Source: Macquaria australasica
Taxonomy: Eukaryota; Chordata; Actinopteri; Centrarchiformes; Percichthyidae
Direction: 5' to 3'
NCBI GenBank assembly: GCA_005408345.1
Contig: SEMN01000322.1
Span: 248,001-312,000, forward strand
DNA length: 64,000 nucleotides
Each line of letters starts with the position of its first letter. Within the stretch, counting starts at the first letter, position 1. Of the stretch, positions 49,115 through 60,299 are shown piece by piece. Under the pieces are notes generated by a model. The model saw nothing but the letters and a program-made list of their open reading frames with translations, had not been told where the DNA came from and ran no database searches. The position numbers and the translations under genes were made by a program.

Positions 49115-49312
49115 TAAGGCGTGGTCAGACCAACATTTAAAATGGTGAAATCAATTGATCTCATTGAAATTGTCGTGATCAGTGGATTCGCTCACAGGAG
49201 GAAAAGAAAATTTGTGTGAATCTTTCGTGTTGAGTTCAACTGTGGTGAATTTACACACACAAATTTGCGCTGTTGACCAACAGCAACACGTGTTGACAGC
49301 GCTGACCTTAGG
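49115..49312 (+). repeat. Dispersed repeat family F, copy 2, left part
   Basis: It matches 12655-12855 ('gttgaccaacagcaa', 'gttgacagcgctgacctt'). The right part resumes at about 49890-49985 after the LTR-like insertion. Confidence 0.65.
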
Positions 49313-49835
49313 TGTTAAGAACTGAAACTCAAGGCGGAGGACTCAAAAGCACGACACTCCACACCAGACGTTTTTAAGAAACAAAATCCAATTTACTGAG
49401 AGAAAGTTCAACAAAAAACGCTCTTTACAGAGGAGAATCAAAAACAGTCCAAAACCAAAAACACTCACTAAGAGGAAAAATCCAAAAATACCTAACACAA
49501 AGTACAAAAGAACTCAAAATATGAACGTAACCCGACATGAATTGTAACGCTGATTCACTTGGTGAGACTGACACGCAGACTGGACAAGACGAACTGGCAC
49601 AGGACAAAGGGAAACAAGGACTATATATACACACACATGGAAAACGGAACACAGGTGAATCCAATCAGGGACGGGGTAGACAATCACAGACAGCGGGAAA
49701 ACACACAAAGGAAGGAAGTTCAACCTGGAAACAGGGACAGTGAATACAAAATAAAACAGGAAGTGCAAGACGAGACTAGACGTGAGTGAAACATAACATG
49801 AAATTAACCTTCAGACACTTAACATGACATTAACA
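49313..49835 (-). mobile_element. LTR-like insertion, minus orientation
   Basis: On the + strand it begins TGTTAAGAAC and ends near '...gacattaaca', so both ends are TG..CA-like. On the minus strand it has a TATA-like 'gtatatatag' upstream of a T-rich 3' half ending GTTCTTAACA. It interrupts the family F repeat. No internal coding region or second LTR is present, suggesting a solo LTR. A target duplication was not found, so the right border is uncertain (49798 or 49835). Confidence 0.6.
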
Positions 49836-49889
49836 CATCTGCCGAGACACCACAAGAGGGAAACTAAGTCCAAAATGGAGGAAGTTATT

Positions 49890-49985
49890 GTAGCTGTGTG
49901 TCACCAGTGATTTTTATGAAACTGCTCCACAACAGAGGAATGGTTTGCAGACAGGAGTCAATGGTACAGATACATCTCTGGAATA
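49890..49985 (+). repeat. Dispersed repeat family F, copy 2, right part
   Basis: 'actgctccacaa', 'atggtttgcag', 'acaggagt' and 'acaaatacat'-like words continue the order seen at 12945-13020. Confidence 0.6.
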
Positions 49986-50185
49986 AAGTGTGTGAGCTTC
50001 TTGTCCCATTAGTGATGGAGCTGACCTCACTAGCTTGGAGAAATTAAGTACAATCCTGAGAACAAAATGCCAAGGGGGAGTAAACATTGCAGTACGCAGA
50101 AATTAGAAGGAGCTACTGTGTCTGACTAGTGCTTGTTTAGCCATTAGTAGTAGCCCTGTGAGTAGTCCCTGTGTCACCCAGCCTC

Positions 50186-50500
50186 ATCAACTATTTCACA
50201 AAGACACACAGCTGAATGTCGCTAAGGCCTGGCTCCAGTTCATCCCACAGGTGTTGGATGGGGCTCTGTGCAGGCCAGTCAAGTTCATCCACATCAAACT
50301 GGGAATACTATTTCTTATTTCTTTCTGGACCTGGCTTTGTGCACGGGGACACTGTCACACTGAAACAGGGAAGGACCTTCCATAATCTGCTGCCACAAAG
50401 ATAGAAGTGAAGGATTGTCTAAAATATCTTTGTATGCTGTAGGGGACTAGCACAAACCATGAAAAATAGCCCCAAAGACAGAAAGTACATGTAAAGTGTC
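50186..50500 (-). pseudogene. Tc1/mariner transposase fossil
   Basis: The minus-strand translation gives DILDN, LWQQ, GPSLFQ and PVHKARS in order. This is the segment around the second catalytic Asp of Tc1-type transposases (FQxDNxPVHKA, here FQCDSVPVHKA). Further along in a shifted frame it gives DWPAQSPDL-like sequence. Upstream on the same strand, 'ggggctatttttcatggttt' corresponds to WGxFSWF. Stops, frameshifts and a deletion between the WGxFSWF and AYxDILDN parts make it dead. Most of the N-terminal DNA-binding half and the terminal repeats are missing. Confidence 0.8.
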
Positions 50501-50539
50501 TATATACATTCCCTTACAAAAAAGTATATAAGCAATCAC

Positions 50540-52330
50540 ATAATAGCAAATAGATGTGTGACACTTAAAGGGATCAAATTATGGAATAGTTGTAATAATG
50601 AACTAAAAGAATGTAGTGATGTGTGAATTCAAGAAAATATTCAAAAACATTACATATGAAAGATACAAACCATGTGACTAACACAGAGAAAAGACTGTCT
50701 GTTTTGTTTGTCTCTGTTTTACGCTGTTAGGATTCTTTATTATATTTAGTTATTTATTTTCTGTTTGTTTTGTTTCACTGTTATTTGAGTGAAGCAAGGG
50801 TAATGCTTTGACAAGTATAAAGGGTAAGCACAATAAGCTTAGTCTTCAGCCTACACCTTTTTTTTTCAGTCAGAGAATATTATGTTTAAATTTGATAAGA
50901 TGATATAGTATTATTTAACCACTTTCATACCTGTTTGTACTGTAAATACACCTACACATGCACACACTGCATGTAGGGACGCGCAAACAAAAACAAACCT
51001 GCAGATCGTTGCAAGCACACGTGTTAAAATGCACACATACAAATGTATAGCGGAGATTTAGCCACAGCGGCCACGTATGGAGACAGAGATGGTGGGGTGA
51101 AGCTTGTGAAAATGATATCTCAAGATGTTAAATATTTAAATCCCCAATAATTTCACAGCTGGTGCCAGCAGATAGCGAAATCAAACGTGCAATATGGCGT
51201 GGGCTCTCTCTCTCACACACACACACACAGATATAGATTCATCTATATATACACGTTATACACAAGAAGAAATTACAGAATGTTTGCATCAGCAGACTTT
51301 AATGAATATTTATGACCATTAGAAAAACATGGTGACCTATAGACAGAAAGAGCACTCAGCGGTGAGTTATCCAAGCAGCTGTTGACAAATAAACAATATG
51401 AACACTTAGAAATTATTAAGCAGATTTATGAGGATTTAAAAAATGATTTTACCCGAATAGACAATTATTTTGTCGCCGTTCTTCTCCTTTTCTTCTACCC
51501 CTCAATCTCTTTATGTCTCCTTTATTCTCTTTTCAATTTTTCTATTACATTTTCTCTCACGCTGTACTAAGCAAATGATTATACAGGCCAATAGCAAATG
51601 AGAGCAGACAGTTTGATGGGCAACAAGTCAAGCGTACTGAACATCAGCCCGTCTGTGTCTGTATTAAAACATGGCAGATGACAATTATCGTACAAGTGCC
51701 TAAAAGTGAGGCAGCTGTCAGAAACGACAGGACGAAGGTAATTTTTAGACCACAGGGAACGAGACAAAGCTCTCCTGCCAGCTGCACAATGAGCTGCGCG
51801 ATGGCCTCGCTGAGAGAGGTCCGAGTTAATTACATAAGAAATTCTAAAATCTCTTTGATGTGGTGTTGTGACACGGCTGAAGGGGCAGCAGGTAGCAGTG
51901 AGTCTGCAGCAGCAGCAGCAGCAGCAGCGTGACCAGTCAAGTCCGCATTAATGAAATGAGCTGCTGCTCTGCTGCTGCCTGCCCTGGCTGCCACCAACAA
52001 AACAGCTGATGAGCAGAACCCGATCATGGATCAATGCTCAGGCCTCTTTGTAGTGTGAGGCAGGAACAGGGACTGAGACTCTGGACTAAGCCATGACTGA
52101 CTTAATTCAAGTTACACGACTGATCAGTTTGACAGCCCGGCAATGACAAGGAAGAGAGAGTCAAGGGCAAGACCAAACACACACTTACATTAAAGTCCAC
52201 ACCCTGTACGGAGGAAAAGCTTTGCAGCACTGACCTCTGTGGGTTGAACGGTATAAGTCTGCTGAACCTCTGAACACACACACGATCACAGCTGGCCGTG
52301 GTCAAGTGTGAGCATTGTACTATAGAGACA
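50540..52330. other. Intergenic sequence
   Basis: A short (CAG)n tract of about seven units lies at 51907-51929, in a GC-richer stretch. A 'gagctgctgctctgctgctg' patch follows. No gene is recognised. Confidence 0.4.
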
Positions 52331-52339
52331 AAGTGCAAT

Positions 52340-52685
52340 TAAGTCCCGCCCACACCGGAGGGGAAAACACTTCATCGCTCTCCACTGACTTTGTATTGTG
52401 TGAAGGTGCCTCCTTGTCACTTTGGTCTGCTAGCAAACAACAGAAACCTGCCTAAAAGCTGCTGTGTGGTGGGATGCACTACCAACAGGGTGAAGAACCC
52501 AGAACTCAAAAGTGGATCCAGACGTGAGGCATCAGCAGGAAGAATGGGAACACTGTGGGATCCTAACACTCAGTGTGTCTACGTGTGCAGAAAGCATTTA
52601 GTCACTAGTCAGTCAAATATCCAAAAGTCAGTTTTAGGCTGAATATATTGCTGTAAGTTAAGCTAAAGCATTTTAACAGTAAGCA
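52340..52685 (+). pseudogene. THAP-domain fragment within a dispersed element
   Basis: The frame at 52391-52642 contains KSCCVVGCTTNRVKNPELK, the start of a THAP zinc-binding domain, then GTLWDPNTQ...YVCRKH, giving the C-x3-C...C-x2-H pattern of the C2CH module. The central FxxxP segment is deleted and the terminal AVPTIF-like box is missing. The DNA around it matches a fish interspersed repeat that I recall carrying this THAP exon, so it is read as transposon-derived and non-functional rather than as a host THAP gene. Confidence 0.7.
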
Positions 52686-53069
52686 ACTTGTGAAGTGGAA
52701 TGTGGCTAAATCAGAAAACTGTGCAGCTTTTATGTTTGAGAAGCTTGAGAAGGGACACTGAGATAAACCGACAATATTGAGCTGGTCAGTATACCTTTTC
52801 CTCTCTGGGTGCTAAAATGATCCTTTGACATGCTGATATCTAATGTTTGTAGCTAGCTACAGGTATTTTGTCAGCGTTTCTGCTCTTGGTTGCATATTGT
52901 GGCGCAGACTGTTTTAGTGGTTTTCAGAGTATGACGCGTTGCGCTCTGCATAGAGAGCTAAAGTTAAACAGAAACTTTCAGGTTCTGTTTTAGAAGTAAG
53001 AAAACTTCATTCAAAATCCCATTGATTTGTAACAATGCTAATAACTAAAAATCCAGCCCTGGAACAGAG

Positions 53070-53335
53070 TAGAGCTGCAAGGGTTAGTCGATCGAAATGA
53101 AATTAATTGCCAACTATTTAGATAATCAATTCATCGTTTCAGTAATTTTTCAAGCAAATAAAGTCAAACATTTGCTGGTTCCAGCTTCTTAAATGTGAGG
53201 ATTTGCTGCTTTTCTTGTCATCTATGACAGTAAATGAAGAGTCTTTGGGTTTTGGACTGTTGGTTGGACAAGAGAAGCAATTTGAAGACGTCACTTTGGG
53301 CTCTAGGAAACTGATGAGCATTTTTCAAGACAGAA
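53070..53335 (+). repeat. Dispersed repeat family A, plus copy
   Basis: It starts 'tagagctgcaagggttagtc', with the core 'gtgaggatttgctgcttttc' and 'ggttggacaagagaagcaat'. The 3' inverted end is not clear. Confidence 0.8.
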
Positions 53336-53659
53336 AGATACTTTCGAAGTACGTCATTTGGTTTAAAAATGGTAAAAAGTATTTTTTTAAATAAATTTGA
53401 TAAAATATAAACAAGTATATTTTGGCCGTAACATAGTCGTACAATGGATCAGTTCTCATATTCCTGGTATGTCAACGTCCTTCTGTGTCTATTTATGATG
53501 TTTTGGACAAAAAATTCAAATTCAAAAGTGATTAAAAACAAACAGTATAGCGGCTGGTAGGGCTTCCTGGGAATTGTAGGAAATGTCTAATTGCAGTGGT
53601 AGATGAGTGAGGTTGGTGGAAAGTAACCTGCTAAAGAGAATTCTTTCAGTTTAAATGGT

Positions 53660-53960
53660 TTATCTATAATTGTGATGGGTTCTGAAAAAACTACAGCATA
53701 ATGGTTTGCTGGTTTGTCTGCTGTAATCTACTGGAAATCATCACAACCATTAATAACCGATGCAGCCTGTAATGGAAACCATTACAAACCACTGCTAAAA
53801 GATGTAGTGGAAACCATTAGATCTGAGTCCAAAACCCATGACAAACCATTATACAATGGATCTAATGGGTTATGAGGCTTTTTAATGGTTTGTAATGTTT
53901 CAGTAACAATGGAAATCACAAAGGTTCATCTAATGGTTTTCTTTTTTCCAGGGTAAGTAC
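53660..53960. repeat. Block of inverted AACCATTA / TAATGGTT motifs
   Basis: At least seven occurrences of 'aaaccatta'/'aaccatta' or 'taatggtt' in both orientations, including the near-palindrome 'taatggaaaccatta'. It is probably a palindromic short transposon. No other copy was seen. Confidence 0.6.
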
Positions 53961-54420
53961 ACCAAAAAGTTAATTACAGCGTGACAGAATAACTCCTGGA
54001 ACACAGAGAACATTACAGATTGACATTTAACAGTCTAAGAGATGCAGAGGTTGACTTTTTCAGTTAATTTGCTACTGAGATGACGCTGGAAATAGGTCTA
54101 CTGTAAATTCACCCACTCACCCACATGTGCTTTATGAAACATACAAGACAGACATCATGCAGTTTGTCTGAGTTTTAATTATGTTTTTATGGTTTGAGAC
54201 CGTTTCCTTGAAATTATTCTAGCATTTTTTTCTCCCTATGTACCTGCTGTTTGGACACAAATGCTATTTTACATTATATCAATTTGGCTGACCAACCAAA
54301 AAGAGTTAATGTAAGTGAATTCAATCTCCTAATGAATGAAAATCAGACCTCAGTAACTGAAACCATGAGATGACACACCTCATCTCAAGGACAATTTAGT
54401 TAGTATTTGACTGCCTAAAC

Positions 54421-54780
54421 CAGAGCTACAACGATTATTTTCATTATCAGTTAATCTGCAAATCATTTCCTCGATTAACTGATTAACCTTTTGGCCTATA
54501 AAATGTCAGAAAATGATAGAAAACGTCTGTTAGAATTCCCTAAAACCCAAGTTGATGCCTTCTAATAGCTTATTTTGTTTATTCCGTTTAATAGTCTAAA
54601 ACCAAGAACGTATTGATTTACTGTCACATAAGACTAAGAAACCAGCAAATCCTCATAATTGAGAAGCTGGGACTTGGGAATGTTTGTATTTTTGCTTGAA
54701 AAATTACTGAAACGATTAATTCAGTATGAAAATCATTGTCGATTAATTTTCTTCCAATCGACTTACTGTTTCATCTCTAA
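54421..54780 (-). repeat. Dispersed repeat family A, minus copy, nearly full
   Basis: It begins 'cagagctacaacgattattt' and ends 'ctgtttcatctctaa'; the ends are imperfect inverted repeats. It faces the plus copy at 53070. Confidence 0.8.
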
Positions 54781-55034
54781 CAATAACCACTCATTAAATA
54801 CGGTGCATTTTCAGTGTGAGACATCTGCTCTGCTCTCTGTCTTTGAAGGTTATTTCTTTATTTCATTACTACCCTCAGGTGTAGTCTGAAAAGATGGGGG
54901 GGGTTTATACTACATATTATACTGCTAACTTGCATTTACCTACTGTGACACACATTTGCAGCAGTGTTTACAATTGTGAAGTGTGAAGTCAATTTTATAA
55001 GGCGACAACATTGTTTTGTCTCCGACCTTTAGAA

Positions 55035-55080
55035 GAATCAGAATCAGCATCAGCTTTATTGCAATGGAATAAACATTGAA
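55035..55080. repeat. Retroelement 3' tail, target of an LTR insertion
   Basis: 'agaatcagaatcagcatcag' then 'ctttattgcaatg' is the common fish retroelement tail. It is cut at 55080 by a solo LTR. The same tail appears inverted at about 63385-63415 ('ggcaataaacctgattctga'). Confidence 0.65.
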
Positions 55081-55343
55081 TGTCATGATCCCCTAAGGTT
55101 GGACACTGTGTGTGTGTTTGGTCTTGTTTCCGGTTTTATTTTGAATTCCCAGGTCTTGTCTCTTGCGTGTTGTTTATTTCCTGTTTTATTTTGAAATACC
55201 GGTTCTTGGTCTCCCTGTGTGTCGTTTCCTGAGTTTCTTCTTGTAAGTTTATTTTGTATTTAATAAATCATTGAACTGCTTCAGCGTCCCCGCCTGTCTG
55301 CACTTGGGTCCTCTCCCTGCTGCCTAGATGGCAACCCATAACA
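55081..55343 (+). mobile_element. Solo LTR, 263 bp, with TTGAA duplication
   Basis: It begins TGTCATGATCC and ends CCCATAACA, with TG..CA termini. It is flanked by TTGAA at 55076-55080 and 55344-55348. An AATAAA is present near 55260, followed by a GC-rich end, fitting the plus orientation. There is no internal region, so it arose by LTR-LTR recombination. The family looks Gypsy-like from recall of similar fish LTRs. Confidence 0.85.
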
Positions 55344-55349
55344 TTGAAT

Positions 55350-56570
55350 GGGTGAAGTACGAGATTACGTTATATACATGAAGTGGGTGGTTATGTACAT
55401 TATATGCATGTATACATGTTTATATATAGTTTGCAGAATGCAGGATTTCTATTTGACAATGATGGATGATACGTGCATGTTAAAGCACAGTGTGTGTTTT
55501 AAACTGTAAATATATAATTTATAATGTGTAGGTAAGTGGATGTTTTAATGTTACAGGGTAATTATATGACTGATTTCACTGTTCATCACAGTGATGGACT
55601 GTTAAAAGAAAAATGTTTGTTTGTTGTAATCCAAAATTAAACAGATAAAACAAGCCTTCCCCATTGGAATGATCTTCACTGGTTTACTGCGGAAAGCGCT
55701 AATGTTGATAATATCGTCACGTTAATGAGTAACTGCGCTCATGAACATCATTTGGCTGATTCAGCAGAGGCCGTTCAGCTGATCATTGCCAATAAACTGA
55801 AGAAGACATTAATACTCTTGTTGAATTCAAGTCAGTTTTAAAGACTCTAAAAAGCCCTCTTGATCAGTACTTTTGCTTCTAATTTATTTCTTTATTCTCA
55901 ATAACTCATTATCTATAAATGCATTATTCGTGGATGTTATGTGTGCTCTTTTGTAGCATGGGACAGTTGTCCTAGTCCATGTAAGTTGTTTTTATTGTAT
56001 TAATTGTTGTAACAATGGTTTTATGCTACCTTCCTGGCCAGGTCTCGCTTGAAAAAGAGTTTAATCTCAGTGACACTGAATCTTTCTTTAAAAAAAGAGA
56101 CTTTCAAATACACTCAGGAATTTGGCCATTTGTCACATTGTTCTACTCTCTCTGGAAGAATTAAGACGATTGCCATTGTCCCAAAAGTGAGAATAATAAA
56201 GAGAAAATCAAAATAAAGAGATTAATTTATTGCAGAACTAATGTGGACGTAACTTTTAATGCCATTAACAAACACGCCTTCTTTGAACCAGCGTTGGTGC
56301 ACTGCAGGCGCCAACAGCACCAAGGCTCTGGGGATTTGTAGTTTGCAACGATAACAACATTTCAGCACATCATTAATTATTTTGCCAGGTATAAAATCTC
56401 AGTATTTCACCTCTTGAAAACCACGGCCCTGAGACTTAGAGACGGTTCTGGTTTCATCCTCCCATCGGGTGCTGAGTGAGGTGGCCAACGGGTCAAATTA
56501 AAGTCGGTGTAGTTGTTAACATCACCCAGATTCAGGTGACGCCATGACACATGAATCTATTACAGCAATA
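55350..56570. other. Intergenic AT-rich sequence
   Basis: Nothing coding is recognised. A GC-richer patch near 56280-56345 has no partner in the window. Confidence 0.4.
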
Positions 56571-56599
56571 TCCAAACTACTGTGGAGGAATGTCTGTTT

Positions 56600-56601
<2 letters not shown>

Positions 56602-56648
<47 letters not shown>

Positions 56649-56822
56649 CTAACTGCTCATTCTCTATTCCAGTAGCTTGCCGTCTGGAACTTATCGATGG
56701 CCGATCAATACTTCCTGATCGATTGACCCTATCACCATGGCAACCACCATTTAGCCCACTATCTTGGGCCATTCATTATAAAAGCCATTAAGCCCTGTGT
56801 GTGTGTGTGTGTGTATGTGTGT
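56602..56822. repeat. (CA)n and (GT)n arrays flanking a short unique spacer
   Basis: CA at 56602-56647 (46 bases) and GT at about 56796-56822 face each other 150 bases apart and could pair as an inverted structure. Confidence 0.85.
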
Positions 56823-57392
56823 GAGTTATTGCTACCATTAGAGAAGAAAGAGTCTCCTGCTGTCTGTAAACTAGGCTCGCTGAATTCAGCAGCAGCTACT
56901 TCCTGTTTAACATGCCAGATACATGTGTTATTGTTCATTAATGAAGTTAAAGGCCCTGAAAACAAATCTTCCCACTCAGATGTTTACCTGAAGCGATGAG
57001 TCCTACATGAACACGTTATCTGTTATAAGTTAGAGCCACACTGTTTACTTCTCAGGAGAGATTTCTGTATTTGTGCTCGTCTCACTGGTTTGAAGTGGGC
57101 GGGGCCTTGTTGGAAAAGGGTGATGTCATATTTCCACCTACCAATCAGATTTTAATAATTTAGGAATTTTAATCTAATGATAGTTATTTGGTTGTTCAGT
57201 TATGCTGCCAGGGAGATGCTACTATTGATCAACAGTCCTGAAGAAGCAGATTAGCTGCATTCTTCACTGTCAAAATCCTTAAATTATAACTAAGGATGAT
57301 TTTTATTACTTTAACTTGCTTATTTGGCCACAAATATTTGATGTTAGGAGACACTGGCTCCCAACCTGGGAGTCGGGACCTAGCCTGGTTCC

Positions 57393-57946
57393 TGTTAAAA
57401 GGCAAGTCAAAAGGGACCCCAAAACAGTGAACACGAAACACTGGCGTATTGCAGAGTCACAACAGTTTATTGCAGCTGGGTGGTGGTAAGGGAAGGTGGC
57501 TGGAGACGGAGAGGCAGGGGAGCCAGTGGAGACAGGAAAACTCCCCATGGTATGGAGGCGAAGACAGGCAGAGCAGGCGAGGGGAAATCCAGGAGGGAGG
57601 ACTGGCTGGGCGGGCTGGCAGCTGGGGTAGTGGCAGTGTCTGCAATCCCAAAAGAAACAAAGTCAAAAACCGAACCAACTCACAAAACGTACTAAGCTGA
57701 GATGAGTCTTAGAGTGCTGGCCTTGACGCATTTACCAAACTGGCAAACGGAACAATCTGGGGAAGTCTGGAGAGCAGAGCCGGGTATATAAGTGCTGCAG
57801 GGATGATTAGGTGATGAGCCCCAGCCGTGCAGGTGGATGATTAGGAGCTGGAATCTCACAGCCACGCCCAGACACAGACACACACAGAGAGACAGACAGA
57901 AAACAGGACCACAAGAGGAAGGGGAGAGACAGCCCTAACCATAACA
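57393..57946 (-). mobile_element. Solo LTR, 554 bp, with GTTCC duplication
   Basis: The + strand starts TGTTAAAAGG and ends AACCATAACA. Identical GTTCC flanks lie at 57388-57392 and 57947-57951. In the minus orientation it reads TGTTATGGTT..., a TATA-like 'cttatataccc' in the middle, and AATAAA ('gcaataaactg') near its 3' end, so the element is on the minus strand. There is no internal coding region. Long open frames across it in both strands are artefacts of its GC-rich, repeat-like composition. Confidence 0.88.
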
Positions 57947-57951
57947 GTTCC

Positions 57952-59210
57952 AGGTTCATCGCGTGACCTGCAATTCCAATTGTGGCCTCCGTGCAAAAAT
58001 CGCCTCACAGCTCAGCCCTCCTGCTGGGGGTTTGACTGACAGCTCCCAGTTAGAAAAAAAAATTGACCAATTGGAGCTTTATTGGTGGGATTAAGAACGT
58101 CATCTTCCTGCGGCAGAGCAAGAAAAATAGCAACATTCATGAAAAATGGCCACAAACATGCATCAGTTCAGTATATATATACACACACACTCTGCAAGGA
58201 CAGTGTGCCTTTTAACCTCATGGCCTCTGTGGTGCTGTTGAGTAGAAAGAGTAAAGAGCCAAAAACATCAAACTGATCACAACATATAAAGCTTACTGTA
58301 CACACACAGCGAGACAGAAATAACGAGGTCCACGCGCCGTACGTATCGATTATCACGTTGTTAATGCATTTGATTGATTCATTTCACTGACACTCGTGTG
58401 GGTTGAGGTTTAACCTACAGTTTTTGTCAGGGCTTTCAGACCTGCAAAACAGGAAGTCTATTAACATAATCGATACAACACTGACATTTTCACCACACTC
58501 TGAGTGTGCAGAGCTAACTGGCCCTTGTCAGATTCTGCCTGCCACTACAGATGAGTGGGGATCAAACCAGGGAGAATTCAGGACGGTCAAATAACTCACT
58601 ATTCAACACAACAGTTTCCCCCTTCATGGTACAATACAATGTACAAAAGTACAGAAAGAAAAATGGCAGTGCTTCCCTTCCTTACGTCTTCATTTCTTCA
58701 TCCCCCACTTCTTCCTGTGTTCCTTCTTTTGCCAGTCCAACATGTTTTTGCTGCCCTGCTAGCAGACGGTCCTACAGATGTCACTGTTGTTTGGTCTGTC
58801 TGTCAAGCTTTGATCCTCAAAAAACAGATTGCCATTAAATTTGCTCCGAATAATCACAGTCTCAAGAGGATGATTCCTAATGATTTTGGTGACCCCCCCT
58901 CCCCAACCTCTCCGGCCACCAGGCCAAACTTTCCACTTGTACACAAGAAATATTAAAATCTAATGACCAGATTGGCATGACATTTACTGAGGACATTCAT
59001 GTCTCCCAGAGAATGACCTCCTTCCATTTTGGACACTCTTATGAGCTTTACACTCACAGAAAAAGCAGTTTTGTTGATAATTTTAAGTGTATTGCAAGTG
59101 AAGAGGGACGCTCAGGGACACCTCTTGTTTTACATTTTACAAAAAAGGTTATAGAGTTTTTCAGGTTGTTGGGGAGTTGAATCAAATGTGTAATGTGAAT
59201 ATGGTTGTGC
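57952..59210. other. Intergenic sequence, nothing recognised
   Basis: Open frames at 58551-58956 overlap each other and lack recognised domains. No repeat partner was seen. Confidence 0.4.
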
Positions 59211-59214
59211 TCTG

Positions 59215-59352
59215 TGGAGCTTTGTAGCCTCTTTTAGCTCATTGTTTTGGTTTTAAACCCTCTGTGCACACTACCTGCTCAGTGCCAAATGGCAGTCAGT
59301 GTTAGCGATTAGCTGAACATTTAACAGCTAAAGAAAAGCCAGATATTTATGC
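59215..59352 (+). repeat. Dispersed repeat family B, 5' fragment
   Basis: 'ttagctcattgttttggttt', 'cactacctgctcag' and 'gccagatattta' match the 5' half of the family. Confidence 0.65.
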
Positions 59353-60038
59353 TTTTGTACTCTATTATATTTCCTTGTATACAGGTCTTTCTTGAAAATG
59401 AGATCTTGATAAAGGATCGAGTACGGTAATAGTTGTTCCCACTGACGCTTGCTTTACCCATAATTAAACTGGATCTTGTAGGAGTAGGAGATTTTCTTAA
59501 TCTGTGGCATTAATAAGTCACTCAATGTGAAAGTCAAATAACAGACAGCTAAAATGGAAGCACATCTGTTCCAGGAGACGGACATGAGTCGGACAAGTTA
59601 AAATAAAAAAAGCTACCGAAACCATTTAGGTGTTGCTTCGCCTCTCAACATGAATCAAGCTTTACGGGGTGTAATTTGGTCAGAGCATGACATCTCCCAA
59701 AAATAGACACCAAATGGTGACAAAATATTCCTTCAACCCCAAAAATGATCCTGTAAGAACAGATTTTTGAAATATCACTTCGAGACAGGAGTGTGTGTCA
59801 CAGGGGAGAGGGGGAGGTGAAGAACGATAAAAAAAAAAAAAATGATGGATGGATTTACTTTTCTTAATGCACACTGAAGAGTTTCACTGTGATGAAGACT
59901 TTCTGATACAAGGCACATTGTGTTTATGAAACCCTTGGCATTGTGTGTGTGTGTGCCAGAGAGAGAGATGGCATTTAGTCTCAGCAGCAGATAAGGCCAA
60001 CTGGACAAGTTGGCAGAGACAGGGGAGAGAAAGTATAC

Positions 60039-60040
<2 letters not shown>

Positions 60041-60073
<33 letters not shown>

Positions 60074-60155
60074 ACAGAGGGAGCTTGTCATGCCCAGTTG
60101 TCTATGTCCGGCAGATTTCTACTCCCCATGGGACACATACAAACTTGCACACGTT

Positions 60156-60186
<31 letters not shown>
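60041..60186. repeat. (GT)n and (CA)n arrays
   Basis: GT at 60041-60072 and CA at 60159-60186; frames through both are spurious. Confidence 0.9.
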
Positions 60187-60189
<3 letters not shown>

Positions 60190-60299
60190 GTGCCCTTCTT
60201 GCTGACACTGCTTTTTAATATTTCACTACATGCAGGGCTAGCCATATGCTGCCCTGTCATACACCTACACACACACAGACAGAAATATTAACACTTGCA

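Noticed and set aside
57449..57700. Overlapping open frames on both strands
   Set aside because: They lie wholly inside the solo LTR and are explained by its composition.
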